A stretch of 64,000 nt of DNA from Paenibacillus sp. MSJ-34. Its GTDB lineage: Bacteria; Bacillota; Bacilli; Paenibacillales; Paenibacillaceae. Positions 25,799-36,237 of the stretch are shown here, in pieces. The position numbers were made by a program, and so were the translations under genes. The notes under the pieces are model-generated. The model ran no database searches. It was not told the DNA's origin and saw only the letters and a list, made by a program, of their open reading frames with translations. How positions within the stretch are numbered: the first letter of the stretch is position 1; every line of letters begins with the position of its first letter. Location of the stretch: NCBI RefSeq assembly GCF_018918005.1, contig NZ_JAHLPR010000018.1:1-64000 (forward strand), given 5' to 3'.

Positions 25799-26563
25799 TT
25801 ATCCTCCCATTTCGGTACATTCCAATTCCTGCTCCAAGTCCGTTAAATCGCAGGCTTTGGCAATGACGCTGAAGGCGGAAGCGTACCGGAACGATTCGGA
25901 GCTGACCGTTTCGGCCCGGATTCCCGCTTTGACCGCCACCCTTTTGACGATTCTCGTCGCCGCCTCACGGGTCATATGCCGGGCTGCATCCGATTTATGC
26001 GGGAACAGATAACCGGAGGAAATACGGTACAAGTCCATATACCTCTCAAGCAAAAGGATAAGTCCTTGGAATAACGGCTTCGTACGCTCACCGATGACGA
26101 TCCGTGCGCCTGCCCAATCGATATCCTCCCGTTTCATCGCGATGATCTCGCTGACACGCATGCCATAGGCATACAGCAGCTCGACGATCAATCGCTCCTT
26201 CAGTTCGGTCTGGGCGTACAGAAGCTTCTGCAGTTCTTCGAAATCGACTTCCTTCGTTGCGGCGTCCATCGTTCGGAACGTTCGGTCGGCTTGCTCCGCT
26301 TGCAGGGCGATCGGGAGATTTTCGTATTCATTGATATATTTCACGAATGATTTGAGCGAAGCGATGACGCGGTTGATCGTGCTCGCTTTTTTGCCTTGGG
26401 TTTTGGCATGCTCCACAAATGCTTCGGTAGAAATAACCGTCGTCTCATCCAGATCGATGTTCGCAAATTCGAAGAAAGTCCGAAGATCGAGTTTGTAATT
26501 GTACACGGTATTTTTGGAAGCCGATTGGCTGAGATGATCCAGATAACGATTTATGTAGTCCAT
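25799..26563 (-). CDS. Tyrosine-recombinase-like protein lacking catalytic residues
   Basis: The 254-residue protein has a SAM-like N-terminal DNA-binding domain (YINRYLDHLSQSASKNTVYN) and a phage-integrase fold with the first catalytic arginine (YAYGMRVSEI). In the C-terminal signature the usual HxLRH reads ESFRY, so the His is Glu while Arg II remains. The later LLGH position reads ELEC, and the chain ends (TEMGG) before the tyrosine nucleophile. It can probably bind DNA but not recombine it. The start has GAGAGGA upstream and overlaps the end of the preceding gene by 13 bp. It lies just outside the CRISPR island. Confidence 0.75.
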   Translation of the reverse strand: MDYINRYLDHLSQSASKNTVYNYKLDLRTFFEFANIDLDETTVISTEAFVEHAKTQGKKASTINRVIASLKSFVKYINEYENLPIALQAEQADRTFRTMDAATKEVDFEELQKLLYAQTELKERLIVELLYAYGMRVSEIIAMKREDIDWAGARIVIGERTKPLFQGLILLLERYMDLYRISSGYLFPHKSDAARHMTREAATRIVKRVAVKAGIRAETVSSESFRYASAFSVIAKACDLTDLEQELECTEMGG

Positions 26564-27240
26564 AGGTTTCCTCTCCCGCGTTTTTCCTCGCGATTCATCA
26601 TGTCTGTTTCGAAATGCTGCGCGAATTCCTCTTCAAACCGCCTGTTGTATAAAATGACGATATGATTCGACTCGTATGGAAATCTTGCCAGCGCCCCGTT
26701 TTTGATGAAGAGATGCTCGTATGTCTTTTCGGCTGAAGTGTAGCCGACCTCGAGCGGGATCGATCGCGGCTCCGCCCGGAATGTGTCCGGAAGCGGCGGT
26801 TGGCGGTCGTCCGCAGGCGAGTGGCGTGGGACAGCTCCTTGCAGCGTGATTGGCTCCGACCACTCGACAAAACCGTCGTCTCCCGACTGCTTCGGGCTGA
26901 ATTCCGCCCGATAAGGCGCCGGCAGATGAGCGAGAATCGTATTGTTATGATCGATGTCGGCATTGCTGAACGGCGAATCGGATACCCGGATCCATGCCGT
27001 TCCCACACGCCCCTGCGCTAGCGCGGCCCATATTTGGGCAAAGCACCACGTTTCATAGATGTTGATCGGATCGTTGCGCTGGAAGATCGCGTCCACCAAC
27101 GTCTTCGGCCGATAGTTGCCGGCTCTGATGCGACGCATGACGCGAAACAGAATCGGCGCATTCTCCGGCTTCTCGATCATGAGAAGTTCGACTTTGTCGC
27201 GGATGATTTTTTCAATGACGGTTTGCAATAGGCTGCACAT
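26551..27240 (-). CDS. Unknown protein, coupled partner of the recombinase-like gene
   Basis: The 229-residue protein (ATG 27240; GTG 27246 is an alternative) is not recognised. It is soluble-looking, with a conserved-seeming core (PINIYETWCFAQIWAALAQG, GTAWIRVSDSPFSNADIDHN), a Pro/Arg-rich middle and a basic tail (REEKRGRGNLWTT). It has no signal peptide or membrane segment. Its last codons overlap the start of the recombinase-like gene, so the two are made together and may act together on DNA. A small accessory DNA-binding or regulatory role would fit but is not shown. Confidence 0.6.
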   Translation of the reverse strand: MCSLLQTVIEKIIRDKVELLMIEKPENAPILFRVMRRIRAGNYRPKTLVDAIFQRNDPINIYETWCFAQIWAALAQGRVGTAWIRVSDSPFSNADIDHNNTILAHLPAPYRAEFSPKQSGDDGFVEWSEPITLQGAVPRHSPADDRQPPLPDTFRAEPRSIPLEVGYTSAEKTYEHLFIKNGALARFPYESNHIVILYNRRFEEEFAQHFETDMMNREEKRGRGNLWTT

Positions 27241-27363
27241 CCTCACATGTAGTAGATAGAGTTGGAATTATTATAGCGGAGTTGATGCTCCGGGTTCCAG
27301 AGACGAATAAGACTTCGCGGGAAAATTCTGTGAGGTGCGGCGAGGCGGGTGTTGAGGGGTTGG

Positions 27364-27400
27364 AACTTCTGAGTATGGTGCATATATTTTAGCGCGGTGA
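27364..27400 (+). repeat. Left copy of 37-nt direct repeat flanking the CRISPR island
   Basis: The sequence AACTTCTGAGTAT-G-GTGCATATATTTTA-G-CGCGGTGA recurs at 43538-43574 with only two mismatches (G to A and G to C). Nothing similar was noticed elsewhere in the window. The two copies have the same orientation and bracket the CRISPR island and IS element. Confidence 0.7.
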
Positions 27401-27462
27401 AGTGTTTGTGTGTTTCGGTTAACCGTTACCAAGTGTGTCTGTCTGGTTCTTCCTGTTCGGGG

Positions 27463-27506
27463 GTATCTCTTTTTCACGTCTTTTGTCGAAATCCCTTTCA
27501 CTCAGG
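27463..27506 (+). repeat. Dispersed repeat end (CTGTCGATATCCC family), copy 2
   Basis: This degenerate copy reads TTTTGTCGAAATCCCTTTCA then CTCAGG, matching the copies at 17183 and 52633. Only one end of the presumed element is seen. Confidence 0.5.
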
Positions 27507-27836
27507 GGGAGAATTAAAGCGAACGAAGTGACGTCGATGTAAGACTATCACTTTCGCCAAGGATAGTTTTCGTCAGGATGGGACTTCTAATAGGAACGTT
27601 GGTACCGGCGGAGAGAGAGCATTTTATTGGTTTGTCATTGTTCGCAGCTTCACGAGGCAATCAAATTGCGGTCTGATTGCGGAACGACTTGCATTCTGAA
27701 CGAGGGGGATTTCGACAAAAGGTCGGTGATGTTAAGTTGCACAGACCTTTAATGTGATTTTGATCGGCGATGACTCGTGGCTCATACGAATTTCTGTAAA
27801 AATACAGGTATTGTTCATCGAAACAGGGTATTAGGG

Positions 27837-27978
27837 AAAAAAGCCTGCGATCGTACAGGAATTTCCGTACCAAACCACCTCATCCACCATCGAAGCGAGA
27901 AAAAAGATCTGTTATCGCAGGCTTTGCTGCAGCAACCGATCAAAACGAGTAGAAGGGATGCACAATTGCAGGCTTTCT
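27837..27978 (+). repeat. Dispersed intergenic repeat, copy 2 (GCCTGCGATCG family)
   Basis: It begins AAAAAAGCCTGCGATCGTAC and ends TTGCAGGCTTTC, mirroring the minus-strand copy at 6390-6526. It ends exactly where the duplicated CRISPR leader region begins. Confidence 0.55.
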
Positions 27979-28343
27979 AAGGTGTCCATCATGCCGCTTA
28001 TCCTTTCGAACTGGCGCAGTGTTGTTTGATTCATTCCAAATGAAGTCCTTGCAATATGTCACTGTTTGTTCTAGTGCAAACATGCAAGCTATCCTTGATA
28101 GGATTGGAGCGAAAGACTATACTTTAGATATGTGGAAGGTTTTGGAATCCTTTTATAAGGCGAGAAAATGATTCGGTGCGAACCTCAAGCTCACATAAAA
28201 TCCCCGGGAGATTCGCACCTCGCTTCCGGCCTGCATTTGTTGCATTTTAAGTTGATTTTTTATGGAAGAAAAAGGGGAATAAAAATTGATTCGCACTTTT
28301 GGGCCCCGCAGGCCTTGTCCGGCAAGGCTTGAAATAGGTCGGA
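27979..28343 (+). promoter_or_regulatory. CRISPR array 1 leader (duplicated leader region)
   Basis: About 365 bp upstream of the first repeat are closely matched by 37475-37841 before array 2. Inside are TTGATA (28095-28100) and TATACT (28118-28123) with 17-bp spacing, identical in the other copy, pointing toward the array. The same DNA can also be read as a 29-codon open frame (28082-28171), conserved in the second copy. Closer to the array lie GGTGCGAA and TTCGCACC as an inverted pair around ACATAAAATCCCCG, then an AT-rich stretch. The last bases before repeat 1 (ATAGGTCGGA) are the same in both leaders. Confidence 0.8.
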
Positions 28344-30685
<2,342 letters not shown>

Positions 30686-30766
30686 AACCTTTTTGAGTAC
30701 TACAAATGGCCCTTAATTCCCATCTAATTTGCTGAAAAACCATGTGGGACGCGGGGGGCGGACCTG

Positions 30767-30802
30767 CCAGGGATTTTATGTTCGCTTGGGGTTCGCACCA
30801 CG
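30767..30802 (-). repeat. Inverted leader-derived fragment beyond array 1
   Basis: Read on the minus strand this is GTGGTGCGAACCCCAAGC followed by GAACATAAAATCCC, nearly the same as the leader segment at about 28172-28208 and 37672-37708. It lies about 80 bp beyond the last repeat of array 1 and about 40 bp from the cas6 stop codon, in inverted orientation to both leaders. Confidence 0.7.
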
Positions 30803-30843
30803 ATTTAAAAATATGTACACCTATAATTTTTAGTAGTCTCTGC

Positions 30844-31719
30844 TTATCCAAATACAACATCAAGTTGACCGCAACCAAATGTAACGTTTCGGCCGATATG
30901 CAATATGCGTGAGGCATGTAACCACGGAACAAAGTGTGACATATCTCCTTCAAACGTCATAGCCCCTAATAAGCCGCTTAAATCCATTTTTACATTTCGT
31001 CTATTGGAATACCGGCTCATCTCGCTCCAATATAAACCGGAAGAAGTGGTGTGAACCGAGGCGGACAATTGGGATACAGACGATATCGCATCAGGAGATA
31101 CGTGCCCGCCGTAACGCTCCGTTAGCGCGGTCACCCTTCTTGTGATGCTGCGAATGATCGTCGGAAAATCGATTTCCCTCAACTGCTCCCCGCCGCGTCG
31201 TATGCGCAGCGGCGTTAGCAAGTGAATCGAGCATCTGGAAATTCCTTCTTGCTCCCGGACTGTAAGCATTTCGGAAGTTGCCGCTTCCATATTCAACGTG
31301 CCGCGACGCCAAACCGGCTCCAGCCGCTCTGCTTGCAAAATGTCCACAAGCTGAAACCTTTTTCTTTCGGCCCCGATCTCAAACCATGCGGTGCCGGCCA
31401 AAGCTTCCACCACATCTTTTATGTAATTCGCAGCTTTGCCTAACAGGATGAATCGAAAGCTAAGCATATCTCCCTGAAGGTAAATCGCTTGATATCTCGG
31501 CGGTTCCATAATATAAGGGTTGACTATATCCTGCTTTCTTCCCCCATAACGACGATTTTCAAAGATATATCGATAAGCCTCGGAGTAGGTAGATAATTTC
31601 CATCCCACAACACCGTGAAGTGTAGAACCGAGATATGGGGGCAACCGTACTGATTCACAACATTGCAATCGGATCAGCAATGGCAAATACGATAGTGAAA
31701 AAGGAGCTGGATTATGCAT
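30844..31719 (-). CDS. cas6: Cas6-family pre-crRNA endoribonuclease
   Basis: The 291-residue RAMP protein resembles the Cas6 proteins of type III loci. It has an N-terminal LPPYLGSTLHGVVGWKL motif, a middle HLLTPLRIRR segment, and a C-terminal glycine-rich loop (HIGRNVTFGCGQLDVVF). It should cut the array transcripts at the base of the repeat hairpin; a catalytic histidine cannot be assigned with confidence. The ATG at 31719 lies 8 bp after the csm5 stop. It is the last gene of the cas operon, converging with array 1. Confidence 0.85.
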   Translation of the reverse strand: MHNPAPFSLSYLPLLIRLQCCESVRLPPYLGSTLHGVVGWKLSTYSEAYRYIFENRRYGGRKQDIVNPYIMEPPRYQAIYLQGDMLSFRFILLGKAANYIKDVVEALAGTAWFEIGAERKRFQLVDILQAERLEPVWRRGTLNMEAATSEMLTVREQEGISRCSIHLLTPLRIRRGGEQLREIDFPTIIRSITRRVTALTERYGGHVSPDAISSVSQLSASVHTTSSGLYWSEMSRYSNRRNVKMDLSGLLGAMTFEGDMSHFVPWLHASRILHIGRNVTFGCGQLDVVFG

Positions 31720-31727
31720 TGCAGCGT

Positions 31728-32492
31728 CTACTCCAACATTACTTGAACCAGACCATGAGGCAGCTTCTTCTTCATGTCAAGATAAATTGCACTATGATAA
31801 TCAGTATTGTTCAATTCAACAGAAAGTACAAGCCCCTTATAGCCACCAAGTAATAACGTAAAAGCACTATTGTTAACGCCTCCCAGTCCGTCCAGTAGAT
31901 CATGAGTGTTTTGTCGCAGTGCACTTAAGATGCTGCGGCTTTTTTCATCTATTATCTGATCATATATATTGTCAATTTTTTGGATCAACTGATGAAGCTT
32001 GCTTCTTGTAGTTTGCTGCGCTTCCCGAAAGTAGCGGTCAGGCTCTCGATCGCAAAACAGTTCACCCGAATATAACGAATCAGCGTTAAGCATTTCAACA
32101 GCGACATTGGGAAAGAATACATCGATTTTGGCGGACTCTTGGTTCTGCACCTTATACAAATGGTATAATCTAAGATCTTCGCTTTCAATCCTGATATCGT
32201 CCACCTGCAACCTGGGCAAGCCCGTTTCCGAACGTTGGACGGCAAGAGCGCCTTTAATCGACGAGCCCGGGATATAGTATGTTGTCCGCTGAGGCTCATA
32301 TCGGGAATAAGTACCATATTGGTAAAATGGATAAATGATGTTGACTCTGGACTTGTCCAGATCAGAATCAGCCACCATATCTTCAATCGCAAAATCGCCT
32401 GCTGACTGATAAAAACCATGGTGATCCCGCGGAGACAAGGCCAGCGTCGAGCACGTTTTTAACCGATACTTAAATTTACGAAGTGCCGTCAT
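31728..32492 (-). CDS. csm5: Csm5-like RAMP protein (short)
   Basis: Translation most likely starts at ATG 32492 (ATAGGGGG upstream), giving 254 residues and a 17-bp overlap with csm4. The motif YYIPGSSIKGALAVQRSE is the classic Csm5/Cas7-group signature, and LLLGGYKGLVLS near the end is its glycine-rich loop. Csm5 caps the crRNA 3' end in type III-A complexes. Family members are usually 340-390 residues, so this one is clearly shortened, mostly in the C-terminal half. Confidence 0.8.
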   Translation of the reverse strand: MTALRKFKYRLKTCSTLALSPRDHHGFYQSAGDFAIEDMVADSDLDKSRVNIIYPFYQYGTYSRYEPQRTTYYIPGSSIKGALAVQRSETGLPRLQVDDIRIESEDLRLYHLYKVQNQESAKIDVFFPNVAVEMLNADSLYSGELFCDREPDRYFREAQQTTRSKLHQLIQKIDNIYDQIIDEKSRSILSALRQNTHDLLDGLGGVNNSAFTLLLGGYKGLVLSVELNNTDYHSAIYLDMKKKLPHGLVQVMLE

Positions 32493-33474
32493 GTTGTAAC
32501 CCCCTATCGGAGTGAATTGGCAATAGAAACGCATTTCCAAAAACAATGTCTCGCGATTGAAAGGGAGAGGGAATAGAGCGCCCCGCTTCTTTCCGACCGT
32601 TTGGCAAGTAAACAATACTGCCAGCATCAATGAAACTGATAAATTTGCGGGAGAACCCTTTTTCCCACCCTCTCGAAGAATCGTATGGGCGCCGTTCGGA
32701 GGTAAAAAGCTTTAGAGACGATTGATTGAAATCAATGTTTTCGGGTAGAAGCATTCCCAGATTCAAATAAGCGCGCGTTTTCTCATCCATACTCCATGGC
32801 CCGGATTGTATGTTTTTCACCACAAACGTATTTAAACCTTGCGATGCACGTGCCCCCAGAAAAAACCGTTTTTTGTTTTCCTTCGAATAATGTAAAGCAT
32901 CTAGCAGTTCAGAGCTCTCGGCACACTTATCCGCGGAAATGTAAAATGAAAATTCGGTGACGATTTCGGGTTCTGCCCCAGCCTTCATTTCCAAAACGGT
33001 AACTTCCGGTACAGAATACACATTGGGATCAAGCCCCGGCATATCATACCTAACGCTATCGATGGATGCATGAATTTGTTGCGAAGACTGTATAAACGCA
33101 TATGGGTAAAGACGTTCGGCATGGACTGGGTTCGATAACAATTCGTTGATTTGCTCCAATTTAGCAAAGGAGCGCTTTTTTACCGCTTGATAGATCTGCT
33201 TGCGTTTCATCTTGTCATTAAGAGCAGCCAATTGATCCAGCAAAAAAGCTTGAGGCACCGGTAAATAATCACGAGGCAGCATATTGGACAAGGCAAAATA
33301 AAACTCTCCATCTCTAATTTTTGAAACCAACACCGTTGCTTGCTCTGAAGAATACTGTTCGGCACACATATAGATCAACGCTCCGAATATTCTCTGAGAA
33401 TCGGGAAGCTGAGTAAGTCGGCCTGTTAACGACATCTCTATCTTATACGTCACAATATCAGTCAAATTGATCAC
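32476..33474 (-). CDS. csm4: Csm4-like (Cas5-group) RAMP protein
   Basis: The 332-residue protein begins at GTG 33474, next to a GGAGGA site and overlapping csm3 by 17 bp; an in-frame ATG at 33435 is an alternative. QQIHASIDSVRYD and the glycine-rich FFLGARASQGLNTF segment match the Csm4 pattern. Csm4 binds the 8-nt 5' tag of the crRNA and holds Cas10. Assignment rests on motif position, length and gene order between csm3 and csm5. Confidence 0.78.
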   Translation of the reverse strand: MINLTDIVTYKIEMSLTGRLTQLPDSQRIFGALIYMCAEQYSSEQATVLVSKIRDGEFYFALSNMLPRDYLPVPQAFLLDQLAALNDKMKRKQIYQAVKKRSFAKLEQINELLSNPVHAERLYPYAFIQSSQQIHASIDSVRYDMPGLDPNVYSVPEVTVLEMKAGAEPEIVTEFSFYISADKCAESSELLDALHYSKENKKRFFLGARASQGLNTFVVKNIQSGPWSMDEKTRAYLNLGMLLPENIDFNQSSLKLFTSERRPYDSSRGWEKGFSRKFISFIDAGSIVYLPNGRKEAGRSIPSPFQSRDIVFGNAFLLPIHSDRGLQHDGTS

Positions 33475-34189
33475 TCCTCCGGATGACCTCTACCTGTATT
33501 TTGCCGTAACCGCGGCTTCCGGAATTGCCTAGACGGTATATTCCTGTATTAAACTGGCGGATGGCATGTTCTATAAATTGTTTAATGACATCAAGAGACA
33601 CTGTTAATTTGTCGATCATGTAGAAATGAATCTCGCCTGCAAACTCCACACCGGGACGCACTGTCTGATAAGTGCGAGGTTTGGCAGATATTTTGGGGTC
33701 TTCCGGCGCTCCATAGTATTCTATCGTATTTTTCGAGTCAACAGAGAATGGATCATGATTACTATCTAAAAGTTGAAAATCGTTAAAAATGAGCTTAGGC
33801 GTGTGATTAAAGCCTTCCATACCAAACAGGCATTCCGCAGAAGCAGACTCTATTTCTTTCTCATAGCGCTCCTTCATCCTGCTGATTCGTTCGTTCTCAA
33901 CCTCCAAGCGTCCAAGTCGTTCCATGTTTTCTTGTAGCAAATCGCGCAAATATTCCCTATAGGCTTGACCGATCAACTTCGCATTTGCGCTGTCTGAGTC
34001 AGATCGCGCCAAATCCCGTACAATCTTTCGGAGGCTTCCCTTGAATGAAGAAGCGGGAATATAAGGTTTGCCGTTATAATCTGTTACCGTAAACAGGTCG
34101 ACGCCGCCTATCTCGAATGTTGCCGGAGAACCTCCGATAAATAGATTGGAAAGCGTTGTCACTTTCAAATGAATCGTATCTACGCTCAT
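33458..34189 (-). CDS. csm3: Csm3-like (Cas7) backbone RNase
   Basis: The 243-residue protein carries the Cas7 signature YIPASSFKGSLRK and a C-terminal glycine-rich loop (LGNSGSRGYGKI). In EIGGVD the aspartate is residue 31, aligned with Asp32/33 that cuts target RNA every 6 nt in studied Csm3 proteins, so slicing activity should be intact. A charged coiled-coil-like insertion (about residues 85-110) makes it somewhat longer than usual. Its ATG overlaps the cas10 stop by 4 bp. Confidence 0.88.
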   Translation of the reverse strand: MSVDTIHLKVTTLSNLFIGGSPATFEIGGVDLFTVTDYNGKPYIPASSFKGSLRKIVRDLARSDSDSANAKLIGQAYREYLRDLLQENMERLGRLEVENERISRMKERYEKEIESASAECLFGMEGFNHTPKLIFNDFQLLDSNHDPFSVDSKNTIEYYGAPEDPKISAKPRTYQTVRPGVEFAGEIHFYMIDKLTVSLDVIKQFIEHAIRQFNTGIYRLGNSGSRGYGKIQVEVIRRSDQFD

Positions 34190-36237
34190 TTTCTTATCCC
34201 TCCCGATGCGTTTTGTTTATCGCTTGGATATAAACTTTTGTACTGAATGGATAACTCATTAAATTGGTAAAAAATAAGCAGAGTGTCTATATAGTCCTTA
34301 GTCCATAAATTTGTTCGATGTGCAATGCGGCAAAAAGCTTCTTTGTCAAAAAACAAACCCGGCGGCGCTTTCTTTTCTTCTTTCCTTTCCGTCTCCAACT
34401 TCCCAGTTTCTTCTTTTGTTTTTTGATTTACGGTTTGGATCATGCCAGCCGTCTTTTCTATGTCGATTTTGTCCGTTTTTTTCAAGCGGTGAAACATGGA
34501 ACTGGAAATGCGCAACGTCCGATAAACTTGAACCGGCCTTCTAGATCCATTTGGGCCTTCGTATGATTCCCGCTTCACAAAAATTTCGCGAAAACCACGA
34601 ACAGTACCGTGTAGGTTATGGTCATACAAATATCGCAACGTTTTATTAAACAGAGTGCTTCTTACTCTCTTCTTATCAAATACAAATTCTTTGATCGTTA
34701 CTTCGCTTCCAGTAACCCCAAAGCGCTGATCGGAAAATAACAGCAGCAGGCGAACGTACTTTTCTAGCCGGTTGCGTTGAGCTTTAGCCCCAAAACATAA
34801 TTCGTATTCCGGCTTTTTGTTTTTCGATTGTGGTTTCTTAACACTGCCGTGCACCTGTTTTTTGACAAGGAACTGCTTCAGGATCGATTCGATGTTTAAT
34901 AATTCAAACTCTCTCAGCTCTTTATTCTGGCTATTTAAATGTTGCGGCAATACATGATAAAGCACGGCATTGCTGTACTTGATATTGCTGCTGCAGATCG
35001 TGCGATCGGTAATCTTATTGAGCAGACCATAAAAAAAGTGGTAAGCTGCAAAGCCTTGTTGCATGGCTCCCTTCAAACGCTTCACATCATGGATAAAGTA
35101 ACGCCATTTCGGTATATCTTCGTAATGATCCTTATCTTTTTTGGGCATATCAAAATCATAGAATACATATTCGTTTACACATACCTTCACACAAGATGCT
35201 TTTACCGCGGCACCGCCCTTTTGCAACGAAGGGGCCGCTTTAGCGCAATCCACCTGATGCTGCACCCGTTCATAATAATACCGGATCGGCTCACGATTAA
35301 AGGTAAAATCGATTCCTACGCTCATGGAAAGCGGGGCAAGCTCTGTGTCGTGGGCTTTACTCCATTTTGTTATCTCATCATTTAATTGTCGCAGAATATC
35401 TTTGCATAAGTTCACGCCGTCCAAAAGTCGGGATGCGGCCACCGCAAAGAAGATATCGTCGCCGGCCATATAAAGCGGATAAAGCTTGAAGCCGGCATCC
35501 TTGTTCTGATATTCCCGCGTCTTCTCATGCAAGGAATTCAAACAAATGAATCGGGACAACAAATTGCTTACCGCTTCATATTCCGTGTACTGTTCGATTC
35601 GTTCAAACAAAGCGCCCATACCGTCCAAATCGGCTTTAATTACAGCGATGCGAAAATGATTGTCGTTGTCAGCATTTTCCTCTGAATAAAGTGCGTTAAT
35701 CGTAGGGGAGAACGCCTCGTATTCTTGATCAGATACAATCGATTGTTTAAGTGGGTCATATACCGGGACGCTGCAAAACTGAAAAAGCAATGCTCGATGC
35801 CGATCGATGATACGGTTCAGGCAGTCCTGTTGCCTAAGACGGTGTTTGCTTTCTTTGATTGCCTCCAACTTGTCTTGATCTCTCGAAATCTCCTTCTCGA
35901 AGCAAACATACTTCACTAAAAGCTGTCCTGTAGACATCTCATAGTATGTTTTGAACAATCGATCCAGCTTCGTCAAGATCTGATGTTCTTCAAGCGAAGC
36001 AGTAAATATGCACATACCGGAGCATACCAATAGTCGATCAGTAATGTGGCCGCTGAACGCTCCGTCGCCTTCAAGTCCAATATCAAGGTAAAGCTGTTTG
36101 GATATCAAATTCGAGGATTTCACAATGTCCCTGAGCGTGCCGCTATTCGTTTGGTTTTCCTGAACCTGCGCTTGCAGCATATAATATAAAAACGCCTGTA
36201 CTTTATCTATGGATATGGCAACAACATATTCTCCCAT
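34186..36237 (-). CDS. cas10: HD-less Cas10 (type III large subunit) with C-terminal extension
   Basis: The 683-residue protein starts directly in a Palm domain (ISIDKVQAFLYYM); there is no N-terminal HD nuclease. Palm 2 has KADLDGMG (201-208) and AGDD (258-261) instead of GGDD, with both metal-binding aspartates kept, so cyclic oligoadenylate synthesis is plausible. The usual four-cysteine zinc finger between the palms is not recognisable. After the helical D4-type region, residues 490-580 look like a winged-helix segment. They are followed by a charged linker and a last helical block (630-670) that I cannot place. Its start is fused to the upstream nuclease stop (TGATG). Confidence 0.85.
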   Translation of the reverse strand: MGEYVVAISIDKVQAFLYYMLQAQVQENQTNSGTLRDIVKSSNLISKQLYLDIGLEGDGAFSGHITDRLLVCSGMCIFTASLEEHQILTKLDRLFKTYYEMSTGQLLVKYVCFEKEISRDQDKLEAIKESKHRLRQQDCLNRIIDRHRALLFQFCSVPVYDPLKQSIVSDQEYEAFSPTINALYSEENADNDNHFRIAVIKADLDGMGALFERIEQYTEYEAVSNLLSRFICLNSLHEKTREYQNKDAGFKLYPLYMAGDDIFFAVAASRLLDGVNLCKDILRQLNDEITKWSKAHDTELAPLSMSVGIDFTFNREPIRYYYERVQHQVDCAKAAPSLQKGGAAVKASCVKVCVNEYVFYDFDMPKKDKDHYEDIPKWRYFIHDVKRLKGAMQQGFAAYHFFYGLLNKITDRTICSSNIKYSNAVLYHVLPQHLNSQNKELREFELLNIESILKQFLVKKQVHGSVKKPQSKNKKPEYELCFGAKAQRNRLEKYVRLLLLFSDQRFGVTGSEVTIKEFVFDKKRVRSTLFNKTLRYLYDHNLHGTVRGFREIFVKRESYEGPNGSRRPVQVYRTLRISSSMFHRLKKTDKIDIEKTAGMIQTVNQKTKEETGKLETERKEEKKAPPGLFFDKEAFCRIAHRTNLWTKDYIDTLLIFYQFNELSIQYKSLYPSDKQNASGGIRK

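Larger units (their letters stand above)
27241..27836. other. 596-bp region at the left edge of the CRISPR island
   Basis: No gene is supported. It holds the left 37-nt direct repeat (27364-27400) and one dispersed-repeat copy (27463-27506). The rest is unassigned, with only short spurious open frames. Confidence 0.6.
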
